Shown here: positions 25,047 to 33,737 of the stretch, in pieces
How positions within the stretch are numbered: the stretch's first letter is position 1
Layout of the letters: the number at the start of each line of letters is the position of its first letter
NCBI GenBank assembly: GCA_028278325.1
Contig: JANQEO010000403.1
Coordinates: 1-52,383, forward strand
From: Candidatus Binatia bacterium
Lineage (GTDB): Bacteria > Desulfobacterota > Binatia > UBA1149 > JAJCZL01
Direction of reading: 5' to 3'
Length of the DNA: 52,383 nt
Notes under the pieces: generated by a model
Told to the model about the DNA's origin: nothing
The model's input: only the letters and a program-made list of their open reading frames with translations
The model's database searches: none
Position numbers and translations under genes: made by a program

Positions 25047-26807
25047 ATGAGTAATTCCTTACGCATAGCGAACTGCAGCGGTTTCTACGGCGACAGACTC
25101 AGCGCCGCACGCGAGATGGTCGAGGGCGGTCCCATCGATGTCCTGACCGGCGACTATCTGGCCGAGCTGACCCTGATGATCCTTCTCAAGGACAAGCTAC
25201 GTGACCCTCAGCTCGGTTTCGCGCGCACTTTCCTCCGCCAACTCGAAGAGATCGCGTCGAGCTGTCACGAGAAAGGGATACGGATCGTCGTCAACGCCGG
25301 CGGGTTGAACCCTGAAGGTTGCGCCGAGGCGGTTTCGGCCGTGTACAAACGCTTGGGGATACCCGCCAAGGTTGCCCATATCGAGGGTGACGATCTTTTG
25401 CCTGCACTCGATAACCTGCAGGCGGCCGGGGAAGAGCTTGCCCATCTCGACAAAGGCGCACCGTTGAGCTCCTTGGATGCGCAGGTCGTCAGTGCCAACG
25501 CCTACCTGGGCGGTTGGGGAATCGCGGAAGCGTTGAAGCGGGACGCCGACGTGGTGATCTGTCCCAGGGTTACCGACGCCGCATTGGTGGTCGGCCCGAC
25601 GGCTTGGAGGTTCGGCTGGGCCAGGGACGACTGGGACAAGCTCGCGGCCGCCGTGGTCGCCGGCCACATCATCGAATGCGGAGCCCAATGTACCGGTGGC
25701 AACTACGCTTTCTTCCAAGACATCCCCGGCCTCGACTATCCGGGATTCCCCATAGCCGAGATGTACGAGGACGGCAGCTTTGTCATCACGAAACACGATG
25801 ACACCGGCGGTGCCGTTTCCGTCGGTACGGTAACGGCCCAGTTGCTATACGAGATCGCAGGTCCCGAGTATCCGAATCCGGACGTCACGGCCCGCTTCGA
25901 TACGATCAGTCTCGAGCAGGAAGCTCCCGACCGCGTGCGGGTCAGCGGTATACGCGGAGAGCCCGCACCCCCGACTACGAAGGTGTGCATCAACTATCTG
26001 GGCGGCTTCAGAAACTCCATGACATTCGTGCTGGCCGGACTCGATGTGGAAGAGAAGGCCAAGCTTGCCGAAGAGACGCTGTGGAAACTCTTGGGCGGCC
26101 GTGAACGCTTCGCGGAGACCCATGTATCGTTGCGCCTGTCCAACCGGCCCGACCCGGAAAGCAACGAAGACGCCTTCGCCTACCTGACCGTAGCCGTCAA
26201 GGACCCCGACGCAAAGAAGGTCGGTAGGGCGTTCTCAGGCAAGGTCGTCGAGATGGTGCTGGCGAGCTATCCGGGGTTCACGATGACCAGCCCTCCCACC
26301 AACGAGCAGCAGTTCGGCGTTTATTGGCCGGCGCTGGTAGACGCGCATGCAGTCGACCACAAAGTGGTCATCGACGGCGAGACGATATCCATAGAGCCGA
26401 CCGCCGTTCCGTCATCCTTCGATGCCGTGGCGGCGCCTGTTGACGATGCGTCGTTCACCGATGGTAGGCAGTCAAGAGAAGCCCCACTGGGCTCGGTATG
26501 CGGGGCGCGTTCCGGCGACAAAGGCGGCAATGCCAACGTGGGAGTATGGGTCGAGAGCGGAGAAGGCTACGCGTGGCTGCGAGACTTCCTGACGATCGAG
26601 AAGTTCAAGGAACTCATCTCCGAGGCGCGCGATCTGGAAGTCGACAGGTTCGAGCTTCCCAACCTCCTGTCGCTCAACTTCGTCGTCAAGGGGCTACTGG
26701 GTGACGGCGTCGCCGCGTCGTTGCGGAGCGACCCCCAGGCCAAGAGCCTCGGCGAGTATCTGCGCGCCAAGCATGTGCCCGTGCCGGAGACGCTGCTCGA
26801 CCGCTGA
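25047..26807 (+). CDS. AtuA family protein (acyclic terpene utilisation, DUF1446)
   Basis: 586 aa. The N-terminal DUF1446 domain starts RIANCSGFYGDRLSAA and contains the VNAGGLNPEGCA and GGWGIAEAL segments. The C-terminal part (about 485-586) is the AtuA-like ferredoxin-fold domain with GARSGDKGGNANVG. AtuA is required for citronellol/geraniol growth in pseudomonads, but its reaction is unknown. Full-length two-domain architecture is kept here. Its place after carboxylase and LiuC-type genes supports a branched isoprenoid or leucine-like acyl-CoA pathway. It is 6 nt after the hydratase stop. Confidence 0.88.
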   Translation: MSNSLRIANCSGFYGDRLSAAREMVEGGPIDVLTGDYLAELTLMILLKDKLRDPQLGFARTFLRQLEEIASSCHEKGIRIVVNAGGLNPEGCAEAVSAVYKRLGIPAKVAHIEGDDLLPALDNLQAAGEELAHLDKGAPLSSLDAQVVSANAYLGGWGIAEALKRDADVVICPRVTDAALVVGPTAWRFGWARDDWDKLAAAVVAGHIIECGAQCTGGNYAFFQDIPGLDYPGFPIAEMYEDGSFVITKHDDTGGAVSVGTVTAQLLYEIAGPEYPNPDVTARFDTISLEQEAPDRVRVSGIRGEPAPPTTKVCINYLGGFRNSMTFVLAGLDVEEKAKLAEETLWKLLGGRERFAETHVSLRLSNRPDPESNEDAFAYLTVAVKDPDAKKVGRAFSGKVVEMVLASYPGFTMTSPPTNEQQFGVYWPALVDAHAVDHKVVIDGETISIEPTAVPSSFDAVAAPVDDASFTDGRQSREAPLGSVCGARSGDKGGNANVGVWVESGEGYAWLRDFLTIEKFKELISEARDLEVDRFELPNLLSLNFVVKGLLGDGVAASLRSDPQAKSLGEYLRAKHVPVPETLLDR

Positions 26808-26841
26808 GGCACAGCGCGGATCTCAACAAAGGAGGCAAACG

Positions 26842-27303
26842 ATGCCGCAGGACCGTAACTTTTTCGAAGACTACGAGGTCGGCGACAAGATGGTGTCGCC
26901 TGCGCGCACCATAACGGAAGCAGACATCATCAACTTCTGCGGCATTACCGGCGACTGGCACCCACTGCATACGAATGTGGAGTACGCCGCGGCTACACCG
27001 TTCAAGGAAAGGATCGCCCACGGCATGCTGGTCCTCTCGATAGGCTCTGCTCTGGGGTTTCGGCTGGGAGAGTATCGAGTCCTGCCGAAGTCCTTCATCG
27101 CCTTCTATGGGATGGAAGAGGTTCGCTTTACCGGGCCCGTGAAGATCGGCGACACCATCCACAGCGAGTCGGAGGTGGTTGCCGTCGAGCCCAAGGACGA
27201 CAAGCGCGGCGTCATCACCACTCGCAACCAGATCCTCAATCAGCGTGGAAAGCCCTGCTGCATCTACACGACCAAGATCTTGTGCGGCAGGAGCGGACAG
27301 TAG
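26842..27303 (+). CDS. MaoC-like hotdog (R)-enoyl-CoA hydratase/dehydratase
   Basis: 153 aa. The family's catalytic motif is visible: ITGDWHPLHTN with the Asp/His pair, followed by IAHGMLVLS. ATG 26842 has a strong AAAGGAGG at 26828-26835; the frame is open to 26701 inside atuA and that part is shadow. MaoC proteins hydrate or dehydrate 2-enoyl-CoA/3-hydroxyacyl-CoA. This may take a step before or after carboxylation, giving the operon two independent hydratases (this and the LiuC type). Confidence 0.88.
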   Translation: MPQDRNFFEDYEVGDKMVSPARTITEADIINFCGITGDWHPLHTNVEYAAATPFKERIAHGMLVLSIGSALGFRLGEYRVLPKSFIAFYGMEEVRFTGPVKIGDTIHSESEVVAVEPKDDKRGVITTRNQILNQRGKPCCIYTTKILCGRSGQ

Positions 27304-27311
27304 GTGACGCC

Positions 27312-28457
27312 GTGAGCCGCTTTCTTTTCGAGACCGAAGAACACGAAGCCCTTCGCGATCAGATCCGGCGTTTCGCTGCCGAGGAGATCGCGCCCCACGC
27401 CCACGAGTGGGAAGAAGCCGAAGAGTTCCCGAGAGAGCTCTACGCCAAGGCCGCCGCCGTCGGACTGACCGGTATCGGATACCCGGAAGAGTTCGGCGGA
27501 GCCGGAGGCGACATCGGACACGCCATGGTGGCGGCCGAAGAGATGGTACTGGCCGGCAAGTCGGTCGGTACAGCAGTAGGGTTGGGCAGTCATAGTATCG
27601 CCCTCCCTCCCATCGTGAAGCTCGGCACGCCCGAGCAGAAGGAGCGCTTCGTAAGACCGGTGCTGGAAGGGCGTTGGGTTTCTGCGCTGGGCATCACCGA
27701 GCCGGGCGGCGGAAGCGATGTCGCGTCTCTGCGTACGCGGGCAGTAAGGGACGGCGATGATTTCATCGTCAACGGATCCAAGACTTTCATTACTTCGGGG
27801 TGCCGGGCGGACTTCGTGACGACGGCGGTGCGCACCGGCGGTGAGAAGCACGGCGGCATCTCGTTGTTGGTGATCGAGCGCGACACCCCCGGCTTCAGCG
27901 TCTCGCGCAAGCTGCACAAGACCGGGTGGTGGGCCAGCGACACGGCTGAGCTATCCTTTGAAGACTGCCGGGTGCCCGCGTCGAACCTGATAGGCGACGA
28001 GAACGCCGGCTTCCTGGCCATCATGATGAACTTCGTATCCGAACGCGTAGGGCTGGCCGCCCAATGTGTGGCGATCGCCGAGCTCGCACACCAAGAAACC
28101 ATCGCCTATGCCCGCCAGCGCGAAGCGTTCGGCCGGTCGCTGACGGGGTTCCAGGTGACCCGCCACAAACTCGCCGACATGGCCACACGCATCGCTGCGG
28201 CGCGCGCTCTCACCGGCGAATGCATCATGCGGTATCTGGATGGCCAAGACGCCAATGTCTTGGCGGCCAAAGCCAAGAACGCCGCCACCGATATGTGCTC
28301 TTGGGTATGCGATCAGGCCGTGCAGATCCACGGAGGCTTCGGATACATGCGCGAGTACGTCGTCGAGAGGTTGTACCGTGACGCTCGTCTCTATCCGATC
28401 GGCGGCGGTACGCGCGAGATCATGAACGAGATCATCGCCAAGGCCGAAGCCTACTGA
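27312..28457 (+). CDS. Acyl-CoA dehydrogenase (second of the operon)
   Basis: 381 aa, paralogous to the 19475 gene. Signatures: GITEPGGGSDVASLRT, SDTAELSFEDCRVP, C-terminal IHGGFGYMRE. As in its paralog, the classical catalytic Glu region reads PIGGGTRE and a Glu at 244 (SERVGLA) occupies the isovaleryl-CoA dehydrogenase position. GTG 27312, 8 nt after the maoC stop, is preferred; a frame start at 27282 would overlap maoC. Two dehydrogenases in one operon imply two oxidation steps or two chain lengths. A strong hairpin follows, ending the operon. Confidence 0.9.
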   Translation: MSRFLFETEEHEALRDQIRRFAAEEIAPHAHEWEEAEEFPRELYAKAAAVGLTGIGYPEEFGGAGGDIGHAMVAAEEMVLAGKSVGTAVGLGSHSIALPPIVKLGTPEQKERFVRPVLEGRWVSALGITEPGGGSDVASLRTRAVRDGDDFIVNGSKTFITSGCRADFVTTAVRTGGEKHGGISLLVIERDTPGFSVSRKLHKTGWWASDTAELSFEDCRVPASNLIGDENAGFLAIMMNFVSERVGLAAQCVAIAELAHQETIAYARQREAFGRSLTGFQVTRHKLADMATRIAAARALTGECIMRYLDGQDANVLAAKAKNAATDMCSWVCDQAVQIHGGFGYMREYVVERLYRDARLYPIGGGTREIMNEIIAKAEAY

Positions 28458-28462
28458 CAACA

Positions 28463-28491
28463 AGGCCCGACGAGAGTCACTCGCCGGGCCT
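28463..28491 (+). terminator. Terminator hairpin ending the nine-gene operon
   Basis: AGGCCCG (28463-28469) pairs with CGGGCCT (28485-28491), and CGAG with CTCG inside, with a 5-nt AGTCA loop. TCTTCG follows. It lies 6 nt after the last stop and between convergent genes, so it may serve both strands. Confidence 0.7.
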
Positions 28492-28517
28492 CTTCGAGTC
28501 AGGGTGTCCGTTCCGGT

Positions 28518-29552
28518 TTAAAGCTCGTCTGACCCGTCACCCTCGGGTCCCGGTTCTTCTTCATGCTCGCTTTCGCTGTCATCGTCTTCCACCTCGACGT
28601 TGACGGCCACGAGTTGATCTCCGTCCAAACGCACGTAGACCTCGACCAGGACGTCGCGGAATTCGATCAGTTCCGCCAGGGCGCCACACCCCTCGACGTG
28701 TTCGTAAGCCGTTTCGCTGGTGAGGCGGATCTCGGCATCACCGACTACCAGCCAACCGTTGCCGCCATCACCCGGGCAGTCGACGAGTTCCACATAGCCG
28801 CGTAACTCATCGTCGTAAATCCCGTCATCGTCATCGTCTTCATCGACTTCGTCGGGGATGCCGTCGTCATCATCGTCTTCGTCGACGTCTTCGGGTACGC
28901 CGTCATTGTCGACGTCTTCGAGCTCGACTTTAACTGCAACGAGAGCGCCGCCGTCCTTGACGACCTTGACCTCGACGTGAGCTGTGCCTTCCTCGGCGAG
29001 AAAGGCGGCCAGATCCTCACAGCTGCCGATGTGGTCGTAGTATGTCTCGGACGTAAGGATCATCTCGATCCCGAGGACTACGATGACGCCCTCGGAAACG
29101 TCCGTCGGACATACGATTTCGTCCAGGGATCCTTCGATCTCGTCCTCGAGGTCGTCATTGGGATCCGGATCTTCGCCGTCGGATGTGCCGTCGCCGTCCG
29201 TGTCGTCGTCCCTCGGATCGGTGCAGAAGTCCTTTTCCTCGCCGTCCTCGTAGCCGTCGTCGTCGGTGTCCGGATCCAACGGATCTGTGCCACCTTCGAC
29301 CTCGTCACCGTCGGCAACACCGTCGCTATCGCTGTCGTAGTTGCGTGGCTTCGTCCCCAGTATCTTTTTCTCGCGACAGTTGCTCAGCCGGTCCTTGTCG
29401 TAGTCGCCCTTCCCCGTACGGTTCAGTACGCGGTCGGCCCGGCGGCACGCCGCGTCCGCATCGGACACGTCGAGCGCAAGCCCATAGGCCCCGGCCATGA
29501 GGAAAAAGCACATCCCCGCCAGGGCACCTCCTAGTGATCGTTGTAACTGCAT
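28518..29552 (-). CDS. Exported acidic Ca-binding protein with TSP3-like repeats and two duplicated modules
   Basis: 344 aa with a signal peptide ([23 protein letters not shown]) and AGGAGG before ATG 29552. Residues 72-134 hold thrombospondin type 3-like D-x-D-x-D-G repeats ([26 protein letters not shown]). Then come two copies of a roughly 70-residue module, 140-213 and 248-323, sharing the pattern LTSETxYxHxxxCxxLA and ending VAVxVExED. Between them (214-247) is a very acidic DEDDDDDG linker. The modules look like DUF5666-type beta domains, which also occur in the protein at 30620. Probably a secreted or surface Ca-stabilised protein. Confidence 0.8.
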   Translation of the reverse strand: MQLQRSLGGALAGMCFFLMAGAYGLALDVSDADAACRRADRVLNRTGKGDYDKDRLSNCREKKILGTKPRNYDSDSDGVADGDEVEGGTDPLDPDTDDDGYEDGEEKDFCTDPRDDDTDGDGTSDGEDPDPNDDLEDEIEGSLDEIVCPTDVSEGVIVVLGIEMILTSETYYDHIGSCEDLAAFLAEEGTAHVEVKVVKDGGALVAVKVELEDVDNDGVPEDVDEDDDDDGIPDEVDEDDDDDGIYDDELRGYVELVDCPGDGGNGWLVVGDAEIRLTSETAYEHVEGCGALAELIEFRDVLVEVYVRLDGDQLVAVNVEVEDDDSESEHEEEPGPEGDGSDEL

Positions 29553-29646
29553 TTGTCGTCCTCCTGGTCAGCCCCCAAACCTGAGCAAGGACTCTCGCGA
29601 GGTAGTCACGCACACCGCAAGGAGGCCGATTTCAAGCCTGGGCAAA

Positions 29647-29723
29647 ATTTGGGAGAGTTTGCCCAAATATTATTTGGGAGATTACTCCCAAATCCTTGCA
29701 GCTGTCAAGCAGAACGTGATAAT
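29647..29723 (+). promoter_or_regulatory. Twin palindromic operators upstream of the DUF6502 promoter
   Basis: Two 22-bp sites have exactly the form ATTTGGG-N8-CCCAAAT: 29647-29668 and 29672-29693, starts 25 bp apart. The second extends to a 9-bp arm (ATTTGGGAG/CTCCCAAAT). Just downstream is TTGCAG (29696-29701), 16 nt, GATAAT (29718-29723), a likely promoter for the gene at 29770. The sites also lie 95-141 nt upstream of the divergent Ca-binding protein gene. Confidence 0.7.
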
Positions 29724-29769
29724 TTAATAGGTAGGCTCGTAAGGGCGCGTTTTTGAAAGAGACCTGACC

Positions 29770-30639
29770 ATGAGCGAAGCCAGCTCGAACAGCGTGATAC
29801 GTGTACTGACGGGGGCCGCCGCGAGGCTGATGCGGCCCCTCGCTCGCGTGTTCCTGCGCTACGGGCTGACCTACGCCGCCTTCGCCGACGTAGCCAAGCG
29901 CGTTTACGTCGACGTAGCGAGACGCGAGTTCACGATACCCGGCCGCAAGCAGTCGATGTCGCGGATCTCGGCACTGACCGGCCTGTCACGGAAGGAAGTA
30001 GCGAGGGTCTGGCAGTCTCTCGATGAAGAGCCCGACGAGGGACGTGAGCATTACAACCGCGCCGCCCAGGTCATGTCCGGCTGGCGACGTGACGACGACT
30101 TCATAGATTCGCGTGGCCGTCCCGCCGCGCTTTCCGTCGATGGCCCGGAGCCGTCCTTCGCGACGCTGGTCAGGCGTTACGGTAGCGACGTGCCGGCGCG
30201 TGCGATCTACGACGAGCTGGAGCGAGTAGGCGCAATCAAGGTGTTGAAGGACGGCAGGGTTCGTCTCGAAGCACGTGCGTTGATCCTTTCCGATCGAGAA
30301 GTCGACACGCTCGAGGGACTCGGCGTAGACGTGGCGGATCTGGTGTCGTCGGTCGATCACAACCTGCAGTCGGATCCGGCGGAGCGCGTGTTTCAGCGCA
30401 AAGTCGCCTACGACAACCTTCCGGCGGAAGCACGGCGGCGACTCAGGGAGGTGGCTTGGCGGCACGGGCAAACCCTGTTGGAACGGTTGGATCGGGAGAT
30501 GGCGAAATACGACCGTGATGTAGCCCCCAAGGCGAAGGGAGGTGGTCGGCATCGAGCAGTTCTCGGCGTCTACTACTTCGATGAAGATCTGGACGAGAGG
30601 CACGATGACCGGAAGAACCATGATGATGAAAAAAACTGA
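29770..30639 (+). CDS. DUF6502 family protein, likely DNA-binding
   Basis: 289 aa. The N-terminal half matches the DUF6502 family start (LMRPLARVFLRYGLTYAAFADVAKRVYV), with a helix-turn-helix-like stretch MSRISALTGLSRKEVARVWQ at about 63-82. The rest is charged and contains SFATLVRRYGSDVPARAIYDEL; the C-terminus is rich in Asp, Lys and His. No enzyme motif is seen. Function is not established; the HTH and the twin palindromes directly upstream suggest an autoregulator (inference). Its end overlaps the start region of the DUF5666 gene by 20 nt, so the two are probably coexpressed. Confidence 0.8.
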   Translation: MSEASSNSVIRVLTGAAARLMRPLARVFLRYGLTYAAFADVAKRVYVDVARREFTIPGRKQSMSRISALTGLSRKEVARVWQSLDEEPDEGREHYNRAAQVMSGWRRDDDFIDSRGRPAALSVDGPEPSFATLVRRYGSDVPARAIYDELERVGAIKVLKDGRVRLEARALILSDREVDTLEGLGVDVADLVSSVDHNLQSDPAERVFQRKVAYDNLPAEARRRLREVAWRHGQTLLERLDREMAKYDRDVAPKAKGGGRHRAVLGVYYFDEDLDERHDDRKNHDDEKN

Positions 30640-31594
30640 TGGGAACTACAGGCGCCGAAGGCGGGTCCTGGCCTGCGCCCTTCTGGCTTTGACGCTTTCC
30701 TCTTCTTGTGGGGGCGGCGTCATCGCTATCGGAGGCGGCATCACGGGTAGCGGATTCACCTCCGGAGTGATCGCCGGATTCGGAAGCATCGTCGTCAGCG
30801 ATATCAGCTACGAACTCGGCGAGGCGACGATTACCAATGAAGGCGTTCCCATCGCCGAGGCCGATCTGCGCCTCGGGATGGTCGTTACGATCTTCGCCAA
30901 CTTCAATGCGGACGGCCTGACCGCCACAGCGTTGACAGTAGACGCCGCCAACGTTCTGCAGGGGATGGTCGAGAGTGTCGACGTAGGCGGGGGCAGTTTC
31001 GAGGCGCTTTCGCAGACCATACTGGTAGATGCCGATACCGTCTTTGACGGTGTGACGTTGGCGACGCTTATGGTCGGGGACTCCGTCGAGATCAGCGGCT
31101 TCATAGACGCGGACGGAAACGTGCGTGCAAGCAGAGTCGAAGACGAAGGCGGTAGCGGTGAATCGGAGCTGTCAGGGATCATAGAGAACTTCGACGCCAT
31201 GGCCGAGACCTTCACGCTCGGACCGCTGACAGTGGATTTCAGTTCGGCAGACATCGAAGGCGAACCTCCCGGAGGGTTGATGGACGGTCTGTTAGTAGAG
31301 GTCGAGACGACGCTCCCAGTGCTCGGAGATGTGTTCGAGGCCGAAGAGGTCGAGGTTGGAAGCGGACTCGAGGCCATGGAAGGCGACGAGGCGGAGTTCG
31401 AGGGCGTCGTTACCGAAGTGGTTTCCGGTACCGAGTTCGTTCTGAATCAAGTACAAACCGTCGTAACCGACGGCGGTACGGTATTTGAGGGTGGCGTCCA
31501 GGCCGACATCGAGGTCAATGTCGAGCTTTCAGCCAAGGGGATCTTCGGGCCGGAAGGCGAGATATTGGCCGACGAAGTGGAGTTCCACGACTAG
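30620..31594 (+). CDS. DUF5666 domain exported protein, probable lipoprotein
   Basis: 324 aa. After MMMKKTDGNYRRRRR there is a hydrophobic stretch and SSSCGGG, a weak lipobox with a Cys about 29 residues in, followed by a Gly-rich linker. The rest is acidic beta-rich sequence made of about four DUF5666-like modules (around 45-105, 110-175, 182-240 and 250-320) with the recurring patterns VSDISYELGEATITNEG, ILVDADTVFDG and FEAEEVEVG. ATG 30620 has GGAAG upstream; 30605, 30623 and 30626 are alternatives. It is coupled to DUF6502. Function is unknown; the envelope location is inferred. Confidence 0.78.
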   Translation: MMMKKTDGNYRRRRRVLACALLALTLSSSCGGGVIAIGGGITGSGFTSGVIAGFGSIVVSDISYELGEATITNEGVPIAEADLRLGMVVTIFANFNADGLTATALTVDAANVLQGMVESVDVGGGSFEALSQTILVDADTVFDGVTLATLMVGDSVEISGFIDADGNVRASRVEDEGGSGESELSGIIENFDAMAETFTLGPLTVDFSSADIEGEPPGGLMDGLLVEVETTLPVLGDVFEAEEVEVGSGLEAMEGDEAEFEGVVTEVVSGTEFVLNQVQTVVTDGGTVFEGGVQADIEVNVELSAKGIFGPEGEILADEVEFHD

Positions 31595-31595
31595 G

Positions 31596-33227
31596 TCAGG
31601 CTCTCAGCAGTTTGCCGGCTCTCGCCTGGGGGTCGTATCGATCGCCGTCGAGCACGTGGCGGCCGTTGATGAACACGTGCTCGATTCCGTCCGGGGTCGC
31701 GGTGGGTTCTTCGAACGAAGCCCTGTCCTTCAAAGTTGACGTCTCCAGGACGACGAGGTCGGCCGCGCAGCCTTCCCTGACGTATCCACGATCGTCCCAG
31801 CCGAGGCGCTGTGCTGCCGCACCGGTCATCTTGTGTACGGCCTCTTCGAAGCTGAACAGGCCTTCGTCGACGTAGGTACTTAAAACCCTGGGGAAGGTCC
31901 CATAGCTCGCGGGGTTCTGATGGCCACGCCTGGTCACGAAGGTGTCGGTTTCGATGGTGCACAGCTTGTGGCCGAGGATGGCGCGTAGGGCCTCCTCGTC
32001 GTCTGCATCTCCACTGTACTTATGGATGAGCACGCGGGCCTGACGCTTGCTGTCGAGCACCATGCGCGCGTAGAAATCCCAAACGTCCATGCCCGCGCGC
32101 CGCGCTGCATCTCCCACGAACATGCCGTTGTATTCGTCGAAGGCCGGGGTATTGGCGTTCATTATCTGTATGTCTTCCAGATCGAAGCCGATCTTGGAGA
32201 ACGCGAGGTCACCGAAAGCGCGTAAGGCCCCCATGGCGTCGGGATCCTGAAGCGTCTGCTCGAGATGCGGCAGCAGCTCGGCAGGAAACAGGACACTCGC
32301 CGTGGTGTTCCCGGCGGTGTAGGGGAAAGCATCGAAGGCGACATCGAGGCCGTCACTGCGGGCGGTTTCTATCTTGGCGATGGCGTCGCCGTGGGTGGGC
32401 CAGGTGTTGCGCCCGACGAAAATGAGGTGGCTGATCTGCAGCCGCGCCCCCGAGTTCTTGCCCACCCTCAGTATTTCGTCGATGGCCTCGAGGTTGTGCG
32501 GGGTTACATCCGGATCGCTCTTATAGACGCCGCTCGAGACGCTGTAGGCTTTCAGGTGAGAGGTGAATATCTTGTCGTGGCGGGCGGCCCATGATGCGAA
32601 AGCGGAAAGTTCCTTCTCTCTTGCGAAGATACCCGGCGGATAGCCGAGGCCCGAGCTTACGCCGACACATCCCGCGTCCAGGGCTTCGCCGACCAGCTCT
32701 TCCATCGCGGCGAGCTCTTCCTCGCTGGGCTCGGCCGGGTTCAGGGAGCCGCTCACCGCCGCCCGCACACTGCCATGGCCGACCAACATGGCAACGTTCA
32801 AGGAAACGCCGCCCGTGTCGAGCGCTGCGAGGAACTCCGACATCGACTCCCAGCGCAGATCGATGGTGTCGTCTACGATGAGCCGGCTGGCTTCCTCCGC
32901 CGCGTGCTTGTTTCGCGGCGAGATGGGAGCCGGGCTGAACCCGCAATTCCCACCGACCAAGGTCGTCATGCCTTGACGCACGAAAGGCTCGATGACTTCG
33001 CCGTGGTCGACACCCGGCACGAGCCAATCCGAGTGGCTGTGGATGTCGATGAACCCCGGGGCAATGGTCTTGCCGGTACAGTCTAGGGTCGACGCGGCTT
33101 CCAGGCTGTCGAGGTCACCGACGTGAGTGATCCTGTCACCGGTAATCCCGACATCGGCGGTCGTCTTCGCCGAGCCGCTGCCGTCGACTACTTGCGCCCC
33201 GGTTAGCTTGAGATCGCAGGCAGGCAT
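31596..33227 (-). CDS. D-aminoacylase / N-acyl-D-amino-acid deacylase-type amidohydrolase
   Basis: 543-aa TIM-barrel metal-dependent hydrolase. The metal-binding strand-1 motif APGFIDIHSHSDW is clear, with GGNCGFSPAP, SSGLGYPPG, HLKAYS and QISHL following in the order known for D-aminoacylases, and the C-terminal ADLVVLE. Family members deacylate N-acyl-D-amino acids, but many relatives act on dihydropyrimidine-like or unknown amides. The ATG start follows directly after the stop of the SnoaL/LEH-like gene, so the two form an operon. It is convergent with the DUF5666 gene, with only 1 nt between stops. Confidence 0.85.
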   Translation of the reverse strand: MPACDLKLTGAQVVDGSGSAKTTADVGITGDRITHVGDLDSLEAASTLDCTGKTIAPGFIDIHSHSDWLVPGVDHGEVIEPFVRQGMTTLVGGNCGFSPAPISPRNKHAAEEASRLIVDDTIDLRWESMSEFLAALDTGGVSLNVAMLVGHGSVRAAVSGSLNPAEPSEEELAAMEELVGEALDAGCVGVSSGLGYPPGIFAREKELSAFASWAARHDKIFTSHLKAYSVSSGVYKSDPDVTPHNLEAIDEILRVGKNSGARLQISHLIFVGRNTWPTHGDAIAKIETARSDGLDVAFDAFPYTAGNTTASVLFPAELLPHLEQTLQDPDAMGALRAFGDLAFSKIGFDLEDIQIMNANTPAFDEYNGMFVGDAARRAGMDVWDFYARMVLDSKRQARVLIHKYSGDADDEEALRAILGHKLCTIETDTFVTRRGHQNPASYGTFPRVLSTYVDEGLFSFEEAVHKMTGAAAQRLGWDDRGYVREGCAADLVVLETSTLKDRASFEEPTATPDGIEHVFINGRHVLDGDRYDPQARAGKLLRA

Positions 33228-33599
33228 CTAAGACGCTTGGTTGGTGAAGGTCGCCATGTCGAAATAATCACGCCAGGCGGAAATCTTTCCGGCGGTCATC
33301 TCGAACACCCCGGCCACGGGCAGCTCGACCTTCTTACCGCCCATCACGAAACGATCGACGCGCTCGGTGAACACGACGTCGCCAACAGATGAAATGTTGA
33401 CTATCTCCCAGTCGATTTCTTCGGCGGGAGAGACGAACTGCTTGAAGACCTGAGCGATCGCATCGCGCCCCTTGACCGCGGCCAGCGGCATGTTGTGGTA
33501 GACGGCGTCTTCCATGAAGAACTCGAGCAACTCGTGAAGGTCGCGTCTGCTCATCGCGGCACAAAAGTTCCTTACAATCTGTTCGTTGCTGTCGGCCAT
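33228..33599 (-). CDS. Limonene-1,2-epoxide hydrolase / SnoaL-like protein
   Basis: 123 aa. The sequence has an AVYHNMP core, GRDAIAQVFKQF, ERVDRF and WRDYFD. The Arg/Asp of ERVDRF and the Asp of WRDYFD match the Asp-Arg-Asp triad of limonene epoxide hydrolases, so an epoxide hydrolase activity is possible. ATG 33599 has GGGAGA upstream; an in-frame start at 33638 is less likely. Adjacent to the amidohydrolase with no gap. Confidence 0.75.
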   Translation of the reverse strand: MADSNEQIVRNFCAAMSRRDLHELLEFFMEDAVYHNMPLAAVKGRDAIAQVFKQFVSPAEEIDWEIVNISSVGDVVFTERVDRFVMGGKKVELPVAGVFEMTAGKISAWRDYFDMATFTNQAS

Positions 33600-33701
33600 C
33601 TTCTCGGTCTCCCGTTTCCGGTTCCAACTCGCGCGCAACGAGTAGTAGCCGCCGATATTGCCCCGCGCAACAGCTTCGCGCGGTTCCCGTCTGCCGCCGG
33701 G

Positions 33702-33731
33702 TTGACTTCATGTGTACTTTCGCTTTATGTT
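33702..33731 (+). promoter_or_regulatory. Promoter just before the PA0069-type radical SAM gene
   Basis: TTGACT (33702-33707) and TATGTT (33726-33731), 18 nt apart. The ATG at 33738 is at the expected transcription start, so the mRNA may be leaderless. Confidence 0.5.
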
Positions 33732-33737
33732 CGCCTT

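Noticed and set aside
28800..28930. Microsatellite-like or CRISPR-like repeats at the acidic linker
   Set aside because: The GTC/ATC-rich repeats encode Asp/Glu runs in a coding frame; units are too short and irregular for CRISPR, and no spacers are present.
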